Assembly (NCBI GenBank): GCA_051005875.1
Contig: JBPCIX010000057.1
Coordinates: forward strand, 10,266 to 74,265
Reading direction: 5' to 3'
Length of the DNA stretch: 64,000 bases
DNA from: JBPCIX01 sp051005875
Lineage (GTDB): Bacteria > Actinomycetota > CADDZG01 > JAHWKV01
In this document: positions 43,712 to 52,449 of the stretch, one piece after another
How positions within the stretch are numbered: position 1 is the stretch's first letter
Layout: the number at the start of each line of letters is the position of its first letter
The notes under the pieces: model-generated
Databases searched by the model: none
What the model was told of the DNA's origin: nothing
The model's input: only the letters and a program-made list of their open reading frames with translations
Program-made: the position numbers and the translations under genes

Positions 43712-44652
43712 GATTGCATCGCTCCTAGGGCGGCGCCCACTGCTATCGCCATCAATGGTTCGGATGTCTCAAATTCATTGTTTTCGGCGCTGTCTTTTGA
43801 AGTCTTAATATTCTTGAAGCAGCCCCCCATTTCAACGGGTGCCTGAAGGGCTTCGGAAAGCAGCGGTGAAAGCTCCTTTAACGAGGGCGTCTCGCCTGAA
43901 ATCATCACTTTAGAAATGCCTGCGGTTTCGCCCTGGCCCACGTAGTACTCAACGGAGCCCCTGATCTCGTCAACGAGAGCTTCAGCAGACTCGTTGCCTC
44001 CGATCGCGAGGACTCTCGCCAGCTTGGGAACCTCATTTTCATGAACCACCATGCTGGTAATTTCTTCGCCGACATCGATCAGGGCCTCGCCCTCACCGAG
44101 GTTTTCGGGTACTAGCCTTCCTTGGGCCCCCATCGAACGCATGAGCGCTAGTGGAGTGAAGTCAATGGCCTCGGGAACGACTCCTGCCTGCTCGAATGCG
44201 TCGACAAAAGTGTTGATCATGTCTTTGTGAGCGGCGACGACCATGACTCGGATCATTCGCTCCTCTTCGTCATTCGTGAACTCTTTGAGAACTTCGTAGT
44301 CGAGCACTGCCAGGTCCATGGGAATCGGGATCAACTCCTGAACCTGATACCGGATAGCGCCCCTTAGATCGCTCTCGTCCATGTATGGCAACTCGGCGAT
44401 GCGAGCTACAACTTTCTGATTTGCAAGGCTAATGCTGATGCTTGCCTTCCCCTTCGAGGTGCCCACCTTGCTGCAGGCCGAGGCTACCGCCTTGGCCACT
44501 GCGCCAAGGTCGACTATTTCGCCATCTTTGGCGGCGCCGGCAGGCAAGGGCTCCTGGACAAATGCCTCGAGCTGGGGCGTGTGGTTCGCTATTGAGATTC
44601 TCGCAGCACGAACTGCAAGGCTCCCGATTTCGATTCCAATTGATTGCTTCAC
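43708..44652 (-). CDS. pilM: Type IV pilus assembly ATPase-like protein PilM
   Basis: Actin-fold cytoplasmic protein forming a ring around the pilus motor. The 314-residue protein starts KQSIGIEIGSLAVRAARI (phosphate loop) and has RYQVQELIPIPMDLAVLDYEVL, EALIDVGEEITSMVV and a C-terminal AIAVGAALGAMQ. An AGGAGG lies ten bases before GTG 44652. It follows pilD after a 143-base gap in which nothing else was recognised. Confidence 0.93.
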   Translation of the reverse strand: MKQSIGIEIGSLAVRAARISIANHTPQLEAFVQEPLPAGAAKDGEIVDLGAVAKAVASACSKVGTSKGKASISISLANQKVVARIAELPYMDESDLRGAIRYQVQELIPIPMDLAVLDYEVLKEFTNDEEERMIRVMVVAAHKDMINTFVDAFEQAGVVPEAIDFTPLALMRSMGAQGRLVPENLGEGEALIDVGEEITSMVVHENEVPKLARVLAIGGNESAEALVDEIRGSVEYYVGQGETAGISKVMISGETPSLKELSPLLSEALQAPVEMGGCFKNIKTSKDSAENNEFETSEPLMAIAVGAALGAMQS

Positions 44653-44795
44653 GTCTAGCCGCCCTCCTATTGATGAGAAACTTGTCTTGAATAGGGTCGG
44701 CCGTTAGGGGGAGGAACTGAAGTAACTCAGGAAAGTTTTCTTCGCCGCAGATGAGCGCAGGCGCCGCTGCTTTCACGCCTGTGATGGTCAGGGCA

Positions 44796-45569
44796 CTAAA
44801 TGCCGAGCCAGAGTCGAAGAATAGGCGCACCGGCAAATATGGCAACTCCTGCGCCTGCCGCCATGGCCGGGCCGAAAGGAATCGTCTGCTTTCTGCCTTT
44901 CCCGTTGACCGCCATTAGGGTTATGCCGGCGAAGGCGCCGATGAAAAAGCCGGCGAAGGCGCCGACCGCCACATGCCACAACGTGAACCAGCCGAGATGC
45001 ATTCCAAGGTAGGCGGCAAGCTTAACGTCACCCATGCCCATCCCCGCCGGGACCGCGATGGCCAACCCGAGCATGGGGAGTCCGTACGAGAGCGCGCCAA
45101 GACCCGCTGTTACCAACGGCGACGTCGAGCCAGAAATTAGAGCCGCAGCCACCAATAGGGCGGCCGAGGCAATGGCAGAGGGCCCTAGGATCTTGTTGGG
45201 TATTCGCCGAGTTTCGAGGTCGATTGCGGAAAGGACCACCAGAACCGACACGAGCCATAGAAATGCCGGAAGCTCCGGCTTGACCCCCACCCGAAGCGTT
45301 ACCAGAGCCCAAGCAGCGCCCATAAGAGCCTCGATCACCAGATAACGGGGACTTATTTTTGACCGGCAGGTGCGACAGCGTCCCCTGAGAAGAATATAGG
45401 AAGCAATTGGCACATTCTCGAACCAGTTGAGAGCGTGCCCGCAGCCCGGGCACTGGGACCCCGGGCGGACGATCGAAAGTCCTTTGGGGACTCGATGCAC
45501 AACCACATTGGCGAAGCTGCCGGCAATAGTGCCCAAAACAAAGGCAGCCACAGCTTCAAAAGCCCTCAC
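44796..45569 (-). CDS. pilD: Prepilin peptidase (type IV leader peptidase)
   Basis: Aspartyl membrane protease that cleaves and N-methylates prepilins. The N-terminal zinc-binding loop has CPGCGHALNWFENVPIASY and CRTCRSKIS (two CxxC pairs). The catalytic aspartates are in AIDLETRRIPN and GMGDVKLAAYLG. Roughly seven hydrophobic segments in 257 residues. It stands between pilB and pilM; in actinobacteria without pili a homologue is kept alone next to aroE. Confidence 0.95.
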   Translation of the reverse strand: MRAFEAVAAFVLGTIAGSFANVVVHRVPKGLSIVRPGSQCPGCGHALNWFENVPIASYILLRGRCRTCRSKISPRYLVIEALMGAAWALVTLRVGVKPELPAFLWLVSVLVVLSAIDLETRRIPNKILGPSAIASAALLVAAALISGSTSPLVTAGLGALSYGLPMLGLAIAVPAGMGMGDVKLAAYLGMHLGWFTLWHVAVGAFAGFFIGAFAGITLMAVNGKGRKQTIPFGPAMAAGAGVAIFAGAPILRLWLGI

Positions 45570-45610
45570 ACAGAAGCCTCCTGGTGTTTCGCGCCGCCGC
45601 TAACCGGGGC

Positions 45611-47293
45611 TCAGACTACGACTCGTTGGATTTCTTCGAGCGAGGTTACGCCGTCACGAACCTTCTGTATTCCATCTTGGCGCAAGGTAAGCATTCCTTG
45701 CTCGCGAGCCATAGCCCGTATTTCATCAGTTGAGCGCCGCTCAACGGTGAGACGTTCAATTTCCTCGCTCATCGGCATGATTTCGTGAACAGAGGTGCGG
45801 CCTCGGTATCCGGTTTTGCCGCACTTTTGGCAACCGACCGGGCGAAAGAATGTGGGTATCGATTCTCCCTCGGACAACGGAACACTGTTTTCCTGAAGAG
45901 CCTGAAGCGTCGGCGTATAGGCCTGTTTACATTTTGGGCACAACTTTCGAGCGAGTCTTTGAGCAACGATAGCGTCTGTCGACGAAGCTACCAGGAAGGG
46001 CTCGACACCCATCTCGATCAACCTTCCTATGGCGCTGGGAGCGTCGTTGGTGTGAAGCGTCGAAAGCACAAGATGGCCTGTTAGCGAGGCCTCAATTGCG
46101 ATCTGGGCGGTCTCGCGGTCTCGGATTTCACCGACCAGGATGATGTCGGGATCGGCTCTTAGCATCGACCTTAGCGCCGACGCAAACGTAAGTCCGGCGC
46201 GATTGTTGGTCTGCACCTGGTTTACGCCGGCGAGCCTGTACTCGACAGGATCCTCAACGGTGATGATGTTGCGATCTGCCTGGTTCAAGATGTTCAGCGT
46301 TGCGTAAAGAGTCGTCGACTTGCCCGACCCTGTGGGTCCCGTAACCAAGATCAACCCGTAAGGCTTAATGAACGACGACTCGAACTTCTTGAAGTTCGCA
46401 TCGGAAAGACCGAGATCTTCGAGTTTTAGAAGCACGCTGGACTTGTCCAGGATCCTCAAAACCAACTTTTCTCCCCAAACTGTCGGCAGGCTGGCCACCC
46501 GGATATCAATAGCCTTTTTTTGAACCACCAGGCTGATACGGCCATCCTGAGGGATGCGCCGGTCCGCAATGTCCATGTCGGCCATAATCTTGAGACGGGA
46601 AATCACTCCTGCCTGATTCTTTTTTGGCTGCCTTAAAACATCATGCAAAACACCGTCGATGCGAAATCGAACGCGAACCTCCTTTTCTTGAGGTTCAACG
46701 TGAATATCTGAGGCTCTGTCGTTCACGGCCTGAGTAATAATGAGATTAACCAACCTAACGATCGGGGCCTCTTCGGCGGTGCCGGCGAGACCGATTTCGA
46801 GGCCTTCCTCGGGGGAATCGTCGGCGTCACCCCCGATCTCCTCGACCGAGCGATCAAGACTTTGCAGGCGCGATATTGCCGTGAGAATATCGGCAGCATT
46901 CGCCAGCGCAGGCTTTACTTCTTTGCCGGTCAGCGTCCTTATATCGTCCAGGGCCATAATGTTGGCCGGGTCGCTCATCGCTACCACCAGTTTTCCGTCC
47001 TCAATCCGGACCGGCAGAACCTTATAGCGTTTGGCCATGGCTTCCGAAATGAGGCCGGCCACGGACGGGTCGACTTGAACCTCGCTCAAGTCAATGAATT
47101 CCATCCCCACTTGCTTAGCGAAAACCGCCATGAGGCTGGATTCGGTCAAAAACCCATTTTCAACAAGAATTCGAGGCAGGGATTTGTGCGCGCGTTTGGT
47201 TTCCGCAAGCGCCTCCTTCAGGCGCGCTGGAGTCAAAAGCTTGTCTTCGAGGATGATCTCCTCGAGTGTTTTTGTCTTTTCTTTGATAGCCAA
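45611..47293 (-). CDS. pilB: Type IV pilus extension ATPase PilB
   Basis: GspE-family motor. The 560-residue protein has two N-terminal MshEN/GSPII_E_N parts (about 10-140), then the ATPase domain with Walker A GPTGSGKST at 319-327, the Asp box region, Walker B ILVGEIRDRETAQIA, a His box LSTLHTNDAPSA, and a four-cysteine zinc knuckle (CPKC...CQKC). It follows aroE by 84 bases. No PilT retraction ATPase, PilC or pilin gene is in the window, so the machine is completed elsewhere. Confidence 0.95.
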   Translation of the reverse strand: MAIKEKTKTLEEIILEDKLLTPARLKEALAETKRAHKSLPRILVENGFLTESSLMAVFAKQVGMEFIDLSEVQVDPSVAGLISEAMAKRYKVLPVRIEDGKLVVAMSDPANIMALDDIRTLTGKEVKPALANAADILTAISRLQSLDRSVEEIGGDADDSPEEGLEIGLAGTAEEAPIVRLVNLIITQAVNDRASDIHVEPQEKEVRVRFRIDGVLHDVLRQPKKNQAGVISRLKIMADMDIADRRIPQDGRISLVVQKKAIDIRVASLPTVWGEKLVLRILDKSSVLLKLEDLGLSDANFKKFESSFIKPYGLILVTGPTGSGKSTTLYATLNILNQADRNIITVEDPVEYRLAGVNQVQTNNRAGLTFASALRSMLRADPDIILVGEIRDRETAQIAIEASLTGHLVLSTLHTNDAPSAIGRLIEMGVEPFLVASSTDAIVAQRLARKLCPKCKQAYTPTLQALQENSVPLSEGESIPTFFRPVGCQKCGKTGYRGRTSVHEIMPMSEEIERLTVERRSTDEIRAMAREQGMLTLRQDGIQKVRDGVTSLEEIQRVVV

Positions 47294-47377
47294 GATTAGT
47301 CCTGAATGGTCTTCGAGTCCCCATCGGCCATCCGGGGGGCCGGCTTTAGGACCGAAATAGGCAAATTCAATCGGTTG

Positions 47378-48241
47378 TCACGGATTCTTTTTTAATTCTG
47401 CAAGGGCCGCCGCGCTCATTACGTCGATCGGCGGCTGGACCCCCGTCCAGATCTCAAAGGCAAGAACAGCCTGGTGCAGGAGCATCCCTAGTCCGCTGTG
47501 GGCTATCGCCCCGCGGGAGCGGGCACCTTCAATGAGAGGGGTCACCGGCGGGCGGTACACCATATCCACCACGACCGCATCTGGGCGTATGAGGGCCACA
47601 TCAATGGCAGCCTGCTCGCCGGCCTGGCCGACAGGAGTCGCATTGATGATTACGTCCGCCTGTTCCACCCGCTCGGCAGAATAACGGCCGAGGCAAGCTG
47701 CCTCAAAGGACGCTCCGTCCGCCAGCGATACCAAAGCCGCCGCCTTTGCCTGGTCTCTTGCCAATACATGTACTGACGCTGCCCCTGCCGTGGCAAGGGC
47801 AAATACGGCCGCACGAGCCGATCCTCCGGCGCCTATTACCAGCGCTGCAGCGCCTTCCAGCTTGGCGCCCACATCCATCCTGAGGAACCTCACCAAACCC
47901 TCTCCGTCTGTGTTCCACCCCACCAGCCGGTCGCCCCGCACTTCTACTGTATTCAAAGCTCCAATTTGGGATGCGCTTTCCGAAAGCTCGTCCATCGCTT
48001 CCATCGCCAACACTTTGTGGGGCAAGGTCACATTTAAACCCCGCACTCCCCCGCTAACGAGGTTGCGGATTTCCTTCACAGCCGAGGCAGAGTCCATGCC
48101 GAACAATCGGTATTCCCAGTCCATTTCCAGAGCATTGAAGGCCGCGTTATGGATCGACGGGCTTAGGCTCCCTGCGACCTGGGCAGCGGACCCGACGATC
48201 CCCGTTAGCTTGGCTGCGGCTGAGTCAGACGCCTCAGCCAT
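47378..48241 (-). CDS. aroE: Shikimate dehydrogenase
   Basis: Reduces 3-dehydroshikimate with NADPH. The 287-residue protein has SLSPSIHNAAFNAL (substrate site), NVTLPHKVLAM with the catalytic lysine, NTDGEGLVRFL, and the Rossmann motif VIGAGGSARAAVFAL. It is separated from the other aro genes by the pilus block and follows mltG with a 44-base gap. Confidence 0.96.
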   Translation of the reverse strand: MAEASDSAAAKLTGIVGSAAQVAGSLSPSIHNAAFNALEMDWEYRLFGMDSASAVKEIRNLVSGGVRGLNVTLPHKVLAMEAMDELSESASQIGALNTVEVRGDRLVGWNTDGEGLVRFLRMDVGAKLEGAAALVIGAGGSARAAVFALATAGAASVHVLARDQAKAAALVSLADGASFEAACLGRYSAERVEQADVIINATPVGQAGEQAAIDVALIRPDAVVVDMVYRPPVTPLIEGARSRGAIAHSGLGMLLHQAVLAFEIWTGVQPPIDVMSAAALAELKKNP

Positions 48242-48285
48242 CTTTTCGCTCGCAAGAGCCGTTGAGAGAACCCGGCGCCCGGTAT

Positions 48286-49290
48286 TCAGCAGTTTCGGGG
48301 TTGACGCGCCTTGGCCCGGATAAAGTCGGCCGAGTTGTTCGTAAACACATGGTGCACACAGTCTGACCCAAGTACGTAATAAAGGTAATCCTCGGAAGCC
48401 GGATTAAGTGCGGCGTTAATCGAGCTTGCCCGCGGGCTCGAAATGGGCGTCGGAGGCAAACCCGCACGCTTGCGGGTATTGAACGGCGAGTCAATCTCAA
48501 GATCGGACTGGGTTAGCGGCTGGCCGTTATATTTGCGGACCAGGTACTGGGTTGTTGCGTCGATTCCAAGAGCGATCCCCTGCTTCAGGCGGTTGTGAAT
48601 GACTGCGGAGACTTTTGTTCTCTCATCGTCGGCTTTAGCCTCTTCTTCGATCATCGAGGCGATTATCAGGATCTCGTAAGGCGTCCTGCCCAGTTCGGTG
48701 GCCTTGGCTACGTCTTGCTTTTGAAACTGCTTATTGAACTGACCCACGATTCTTTTGACCACGGATTCGGGAGTATCTTTTTCTTCGATAAAATATGTCG
48801 TCGGGTACAGAAATCCCTCGAGAGTCGAAACATTTTCAGGCAAGATGCCCGGCCGAACCGTTGCCGGAGTTGCCGCAGCCAAGAAATCCGCCGCCGATAC
48901 ATGGGTCAGTTTGTCCACTTGTGCGGCCGTCTGATCAATGTTCAAACCCTCCGGCACAACCAGCTTCACAAACTTGACCGCGGGTCCCATTTCGAGTTGG
49001 TTCACCAGTTCCGGAAACGGCATATCCGAGCGCAAGTCATATTGTCCGGCCTTTAGGCCGCCCGTCACGCCGCTGGTCTTAAGGTAAAGACGAAAAGCTA
49101 GAGAAGACCTCACAACTCCCCGCTTTTGCAGGGCGTCGGCAATGGTCGAGCCCGATGTTCCCGTGGGAATTGAAACCTTGATGGTCTTTCCCGTGGGTGA
49201 TCCCTGAGTGTCCAGCCAACGGACGAACAATGCCCCGCCACCGATTACCACCAGAACCAAAGCAACCACGGCCGCTAATAGCTTTCTCAA
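48286..49290 (-). CDS. mltG: Endolytic murein transglycosylase MltG
   Basis: Inner-membrane lytic transglycosylase that releases new glycan strands and sets their length. The 334-residue protein has an N-terminal membrane helix (about 5-27), a LysM-like segment (IPTGTSGSTIADALQKRGVV), and the YceG catalytic domain with LEGFLYPTTYF, the IIASMIEEEAKADDER catalytic-glutamate region and NAALNPASEDYLYYV. It overlaps ruvX by 4 bases. Confidence 0.96.
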   Translation of the reverse strand: MRKLLAAVVALVLVVIGGGALFVRWLDTQGSPTGKTIKVSIPTGTSGSTIADALQKRGVVRSSLAFRLYLKTSGVTGGLKAGQYDLRSDMPFPELVNQLEMGPAVKFVKLVVPEGLNIDQTAAQVDKLTHVSAADFLAAATPATVRPGILPENVSTLEGFLYPTTYFIEEKDTPESVVKRIVGQFNKQFQKQDVAKATELGRTPYEILIIASMIEEEAKADDERTKVSAVIHNRLKQGIALGIDATTQYLVRKYNGQPLTQSDLEIDSPFNTRKRAGLPPTPISSPRASSINAALNPASEDYLYYVLGSDCVHHVFTNNSADFIRAKARQPRNC

Positions 49291-49799
49291 CGACTCGAAT
49301 TCTCCGGATCTGACGGTCTCTCGCCAGTTTGGTGGCGAGCTTGCGCAGCGCCGCGAGCGTCGAGGAATGCTTGCAATAGCAAGGTTGCTGCTACCTTGTC
49401 GACAACCGATCCTTGCCTTTCACCCTTTACTCCGGCACTCCGCAGTGCGGCGTGGGCATCGAGAGTGGTTAGCCGCTCATCAAATAGATGGACCGGCAGG
49501 CCCAGGCGCTTATGAAGCTCGTCGGCGAACGACCTTGCCGCGTCGGCCGCTGGGCCCTCGGTCCCCTTAAGAGTCTTCGGCAGTCCAACGACGATTTCAT
49601 CAACCGCGCGCTCCCGCGCTATCTTCTCGAGCTGCTTGATATGAGAGTTGCCAACACGCGTTATCACGCTCACCGGAAGAGCGATTTTTCCGGTGGGGTC
49701 CGAAACGGCCACCCCCACGCGCACCGATCCGGGGTCGATCGCTAAAACGGTTTGGCCGAGGCGCCTGGTCAGGCCGGTCTGAGACAGAGTCACACGCAC
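49287..49799 (-). CDS. ruvX: Putative pre-16S rRNA nuclease RuvX/YqgF
   Basis: RNase H-fold nuclease involved in 16S rRNA 5' maturation. The 170-residue protein has VLAIDPGSVRVGVAVSD with the catalytic aspartate, IVVGLPKTLKG, and FDERLTTLDAHAAL. The alaS-ruvX-mltG-aroE order is standard in Actinobacteria and Firmicutes. It starts four bases after the alaS stop. Confidence 0.95.
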   Translation of the reverse strand: MRVTLSQTGLTRRLGQTVLAIDPGSVRVGVAVSDPTGKIALPVSVITRVGNSHIKQLEKIARERAVDEIVVGLPKTLKGTEGPAADAARSFADELHKRLGLPVHLFDERLTTLDAHAALRSAGVKGERQGSVVDKVAATLLLQAFLDARGAAQARHQTGERPSDPENSSR

Positions 49800-49803
49800 C
49801 CCA

Positions 49804-52449
49804 TCAAGTGAGGCTTTCGAGAGCCCGCCGGGCCGCTGCCTCGCAAAGCTTGAGAGCTCTGGCCATCTCGGCGATTTTTGGCCCCCCCGCTACCGCAAGG
49901 TCCGGCTTCCCGCCTCCGCCGCCCCCCAGAGCGACTTTGCCCTCCTTGAGCAAACTGGGCGCGGAAATCCCCTTGTCGACGAGATCTTTCGATACCGCAG
50001 CCACGAGGCTGGCCTTGCCGCCTTCGGTCGATCCGAGCACAACTACTCCCGAGCCCATCTTCTGCGTTAAGCCAACGGCAAGCTTTCGCAGATCCTCGGG
50101 TGCACCCTTGCGTTCGAGGAGCACCAGCCTGGCGCCGCCCGGCGCCGCAGGAATTGCGGAGCTGAGCATTGATTCCACTTCTTGACGATTGCGTTGATCG
50201 TTAAGGTGGCTAATTTCAGACTCCATGCCTTTTAGGGATTCAAGAATCTTTTCCACCCGCTCCGCCGCACTCTCAGGATCCGTTTTAAGCATTTGCGCAA
50301 TTCTTTCCAGCTCGGTGACTCTGGCATTGAGGTGAGAAAGCCCGGCCAGGCCGGTCAGGGCCTCAACCCTGCGCACTCCCGCGGCCACGGAACCCTCATG
50401 AACAAATTTGATGACGCCAATTTGCCCGGTGTGACTTACGTGGGTGCCGCCACACAACTCTTTGGAATAATCCCCCACCTCAACCACCCTAACGTGCTCG
50501 CCGTACTTCTCGCCGAACAAGGCCATAGCCCCGATGCTGGTCGCGTAATCAAAGGTTGTCTCGAAAGCCCGCACCGAGTCGTCCCACAAGACCCGCCTGT
50601 TCACCTCTTCTTCCATTTGCGCCAACTGATCGCTGTTCACCGGTTCGAAATGTGAGAAATCGAAGCGAAGTCGGCCCGGCTCAACCAACGAACCCTGTTG
50701 CTTAGCGTGCTCGCCGAGAGTGCTCCTGAGGGCCCAGTGGATCATGTGGGTGGCGCTGTGGCTCTGTGTAACGCCGTCGCGATGGTTGGGATCCACGGTG
50801 GCCCGGGCCTGCTCCCCCACCACGACGTCGCCCTCGATGACCTTGCCTGAATGAACGATGATCCCTGGAATACCCCAGCGGGTACTTTCTACACGGAAGA
50901 TGCCCGAAGTTGTCCGGACGTCTCCCCTGTCGCCGACCTGTCCGCCGCCCTCTGCATAAAATGGTGTTTCAGCCAGCACTATTTGACCAACGCTGCCCTC
51001 GGCGAGGGCCTCGACAGCGTCTTCTTCCTGCAGAATTCCCCCGATGGTTGTATCGAGAGAAAGCTCTTCGTAACCCAGGAACTCCGTGCGTCCGGCCGCA
51101 TCCACAATGTCACTCAAAGCCTGCTGGCCGGGACCTTCCTGCTTGCCTGTGCCTCTCGCTGAACGCGCCCGATCGCGCTGTGCTTTCATCAGATCCTTAA
51201 ATCCCGGCTCATCAACCTCGAGACCTTCGTCCTTAGCAATATCGTTGGTCAAGTCCAACGGGAACCCGTAAGTATCGTGTAGCTTGAAAACCATTTCCCC
51301 CGACAGGTGAGTTTGCTCCTGGCTCCTTAGACGCTTAATTTCGTTCTCCAGCATTCCAAGGCCCGACCTCAAAGTTTGGTCGAAAGACGCCTCTTCTTTA
51401 GAGACCAACTTTGTGATCAATTCACGGTTACGGCCCACCTCGTCGTAGGCCGACGCGTACGTGTCGACGACGGTCCCTGTGAGATCGGCCAGAACCGGAT
51501 CTTCCACTCCCATCAAACGGGCATGACGCACCGCCCGGCGAATCAACCGTCTGAGAACATAGCCCCGCCCGATGTTGCCCGGAAAAACTCCGTCCGACAC
51601 AAGAAAGGTCATGGCCCGGGAGTGATCGACGAGCACTCGAAGGCCTACGTCCGTCTCGTTCGATGCTCCATATGAGAGCCCGGTCAACTCCTGGGCTTGA
51701 CGGAGCACCGGGGCCATTGAATCGATCTCAAAATTGCTGGGCACAGCCTGCAGAATCGAAGCAAGACGCTCCAGGCCCATCCCGGTGTCGACGTTCTGTG
51801 CCGGCAAGTCTCGGACAATTTCCCCTTTGTCGTCTTGATAATGTTGCATGAACACAAGGTTCCACACTTCTAAGTACCGCTCTTCGTCGAGGTCGCCGGA
51901 GACATAGGGACGGCCAAAAGCTTCACCGCGGTCGTAGAGTATTTCCGAACAAGGCCCGCAGGGGCCTGCAACTCCCATGTCCCAGAAGTTCCCCTCGGCC
52001 CTGGTTCGCCGAAGGATGCGTGAACTAGGGACCCCAACCTCTTGCTCCCAAATTTTTGCAGCCTCCTCGTCGTCCTCATAGACCGTGACCCAAAGCCGGT
52101 CCGTGGGGATCCCATACGGGCCAATCATTAATTCCCAACCCCAGGAGCAAGCCTCGCGCTTGAAATAGTCCCCAAACGAGAAATTGCCAAGCATCTCAAA
52201 AAACGTGAGATGCCTGTTGGTCTTGCCGACCTCTTCCAAATCGATCTCGCGAAAACACTTCTGAACTGAGGCGGCTCTCGGAAACGCGCGCGCCTTTTCG
52301 CCGAGGAAGTAGGGCTTGAACTGAACCATGCCGGCGTTGGTAAGTAAAAGGGTGGGGTCGTCGGGTACCAAAGACGAGGATGGAACTATCTTGTGCCCGC
52401 GCTCGGCAAAGAAATCAAGAAATGCGCCACGAATTGTTGCCGAATCCAA
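49804..52449 (-). CDS. alaS: Alanyl-tRNA synthetase
   Basis: Charges tRNA-Ala and edits mischarged serine and glycine. The 881-residue protein has the class II catalytic domain (FFAERGHKIVPSSSLVPDDPTLLLTNAGM), the editing domain zinc ligands HSATHMIHWALR and CGGTHVSHTGQIG, and the C-terminal oligomerisation domain ending in a GGGGGGKPDLAVAGG stretch. TTG 52449 directly follows the aspS stop. Second gene of aspS-alaS. Confidence 0.98.
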   Translation of the reverse strand: MDSATIRGAFLDFFAERGHKIVPSSSLVPDDPTLLLTNAGMVQFKPYFLGEKARAFPRAASVQKCFREIDLEEVGKTNRHLTFFEMLGNFSFGDYFKREACSWGWELMIGPYGIPTDRLWVTVYEDDEEAAKIWEQEVGVPSSRILRRTRAEGNFWDMGVAGPCGPCSEILYDRGEAFGRPYVSGDLDEERYLEVWNLVFMQHYQDDKGEIVRDLPAQNVDTGMGLERLASILQAVPSNFEIDSMAPVLRQAQELTGLSYGASNETDVGLRVLVDHSRAMTFLVSDGVFPGNIGRGYVLRRLIRRAVRHARLMGVEDPVLADLTGTVVDTYASAYDEVGRNRELITKLVSKEEASFDQTLRSGLGMLENEIKRLRSQEQTHLSGEMVFKLHDTYGFPLDLTNDIAKDEGLEVDEPGFKDLMKAQRDRARSARGTGKQEGPGQQALSDIVDAAGRTEFLGYEELSLDTTIGGILQEEDAVEALAEGSVGQIVLAETPFYAEGGGQVGDRGDVRTTSGIFRVESTRWGIPGIIVHSGKVIEGDVVVGEQARATVDPNHRDGVTQSHSATHMIHWALRSTLGEHAKQQGSLVEPGRLRFDFSHFEPVNSDQLAQMEEEVNRRVLWDDSVRAFETTFDYATSIGAMALFGEKYGEHVRVVEVGDYSKELCGGTHVSHTGQIGVIKFVHEGSVAAGVRRVEALTGLAGLSHLNARVTELERIAQMLKTDPESAAERVEKILESLKGMESEISHLNDQRNRQEVESMLSSAIPAAPGGARLVLLERKGAPEDLRKLAVGLTQKMGSGVVVLGSTEGGKASLVAAVSKDLVDKGISAPSLLKEGKVALGGGGGGKPDLAVAGGPKIAEMARALKLCEAAARRALESLT

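Noticed and set aside
44653..44795. Cyclic di-GMP riboswitch or a short pilin gene before pilM
   Set aside because: No GEMM core motifs. The open frame crossing this gap has no leader-peptidase site or hydrophobic pilin helix.
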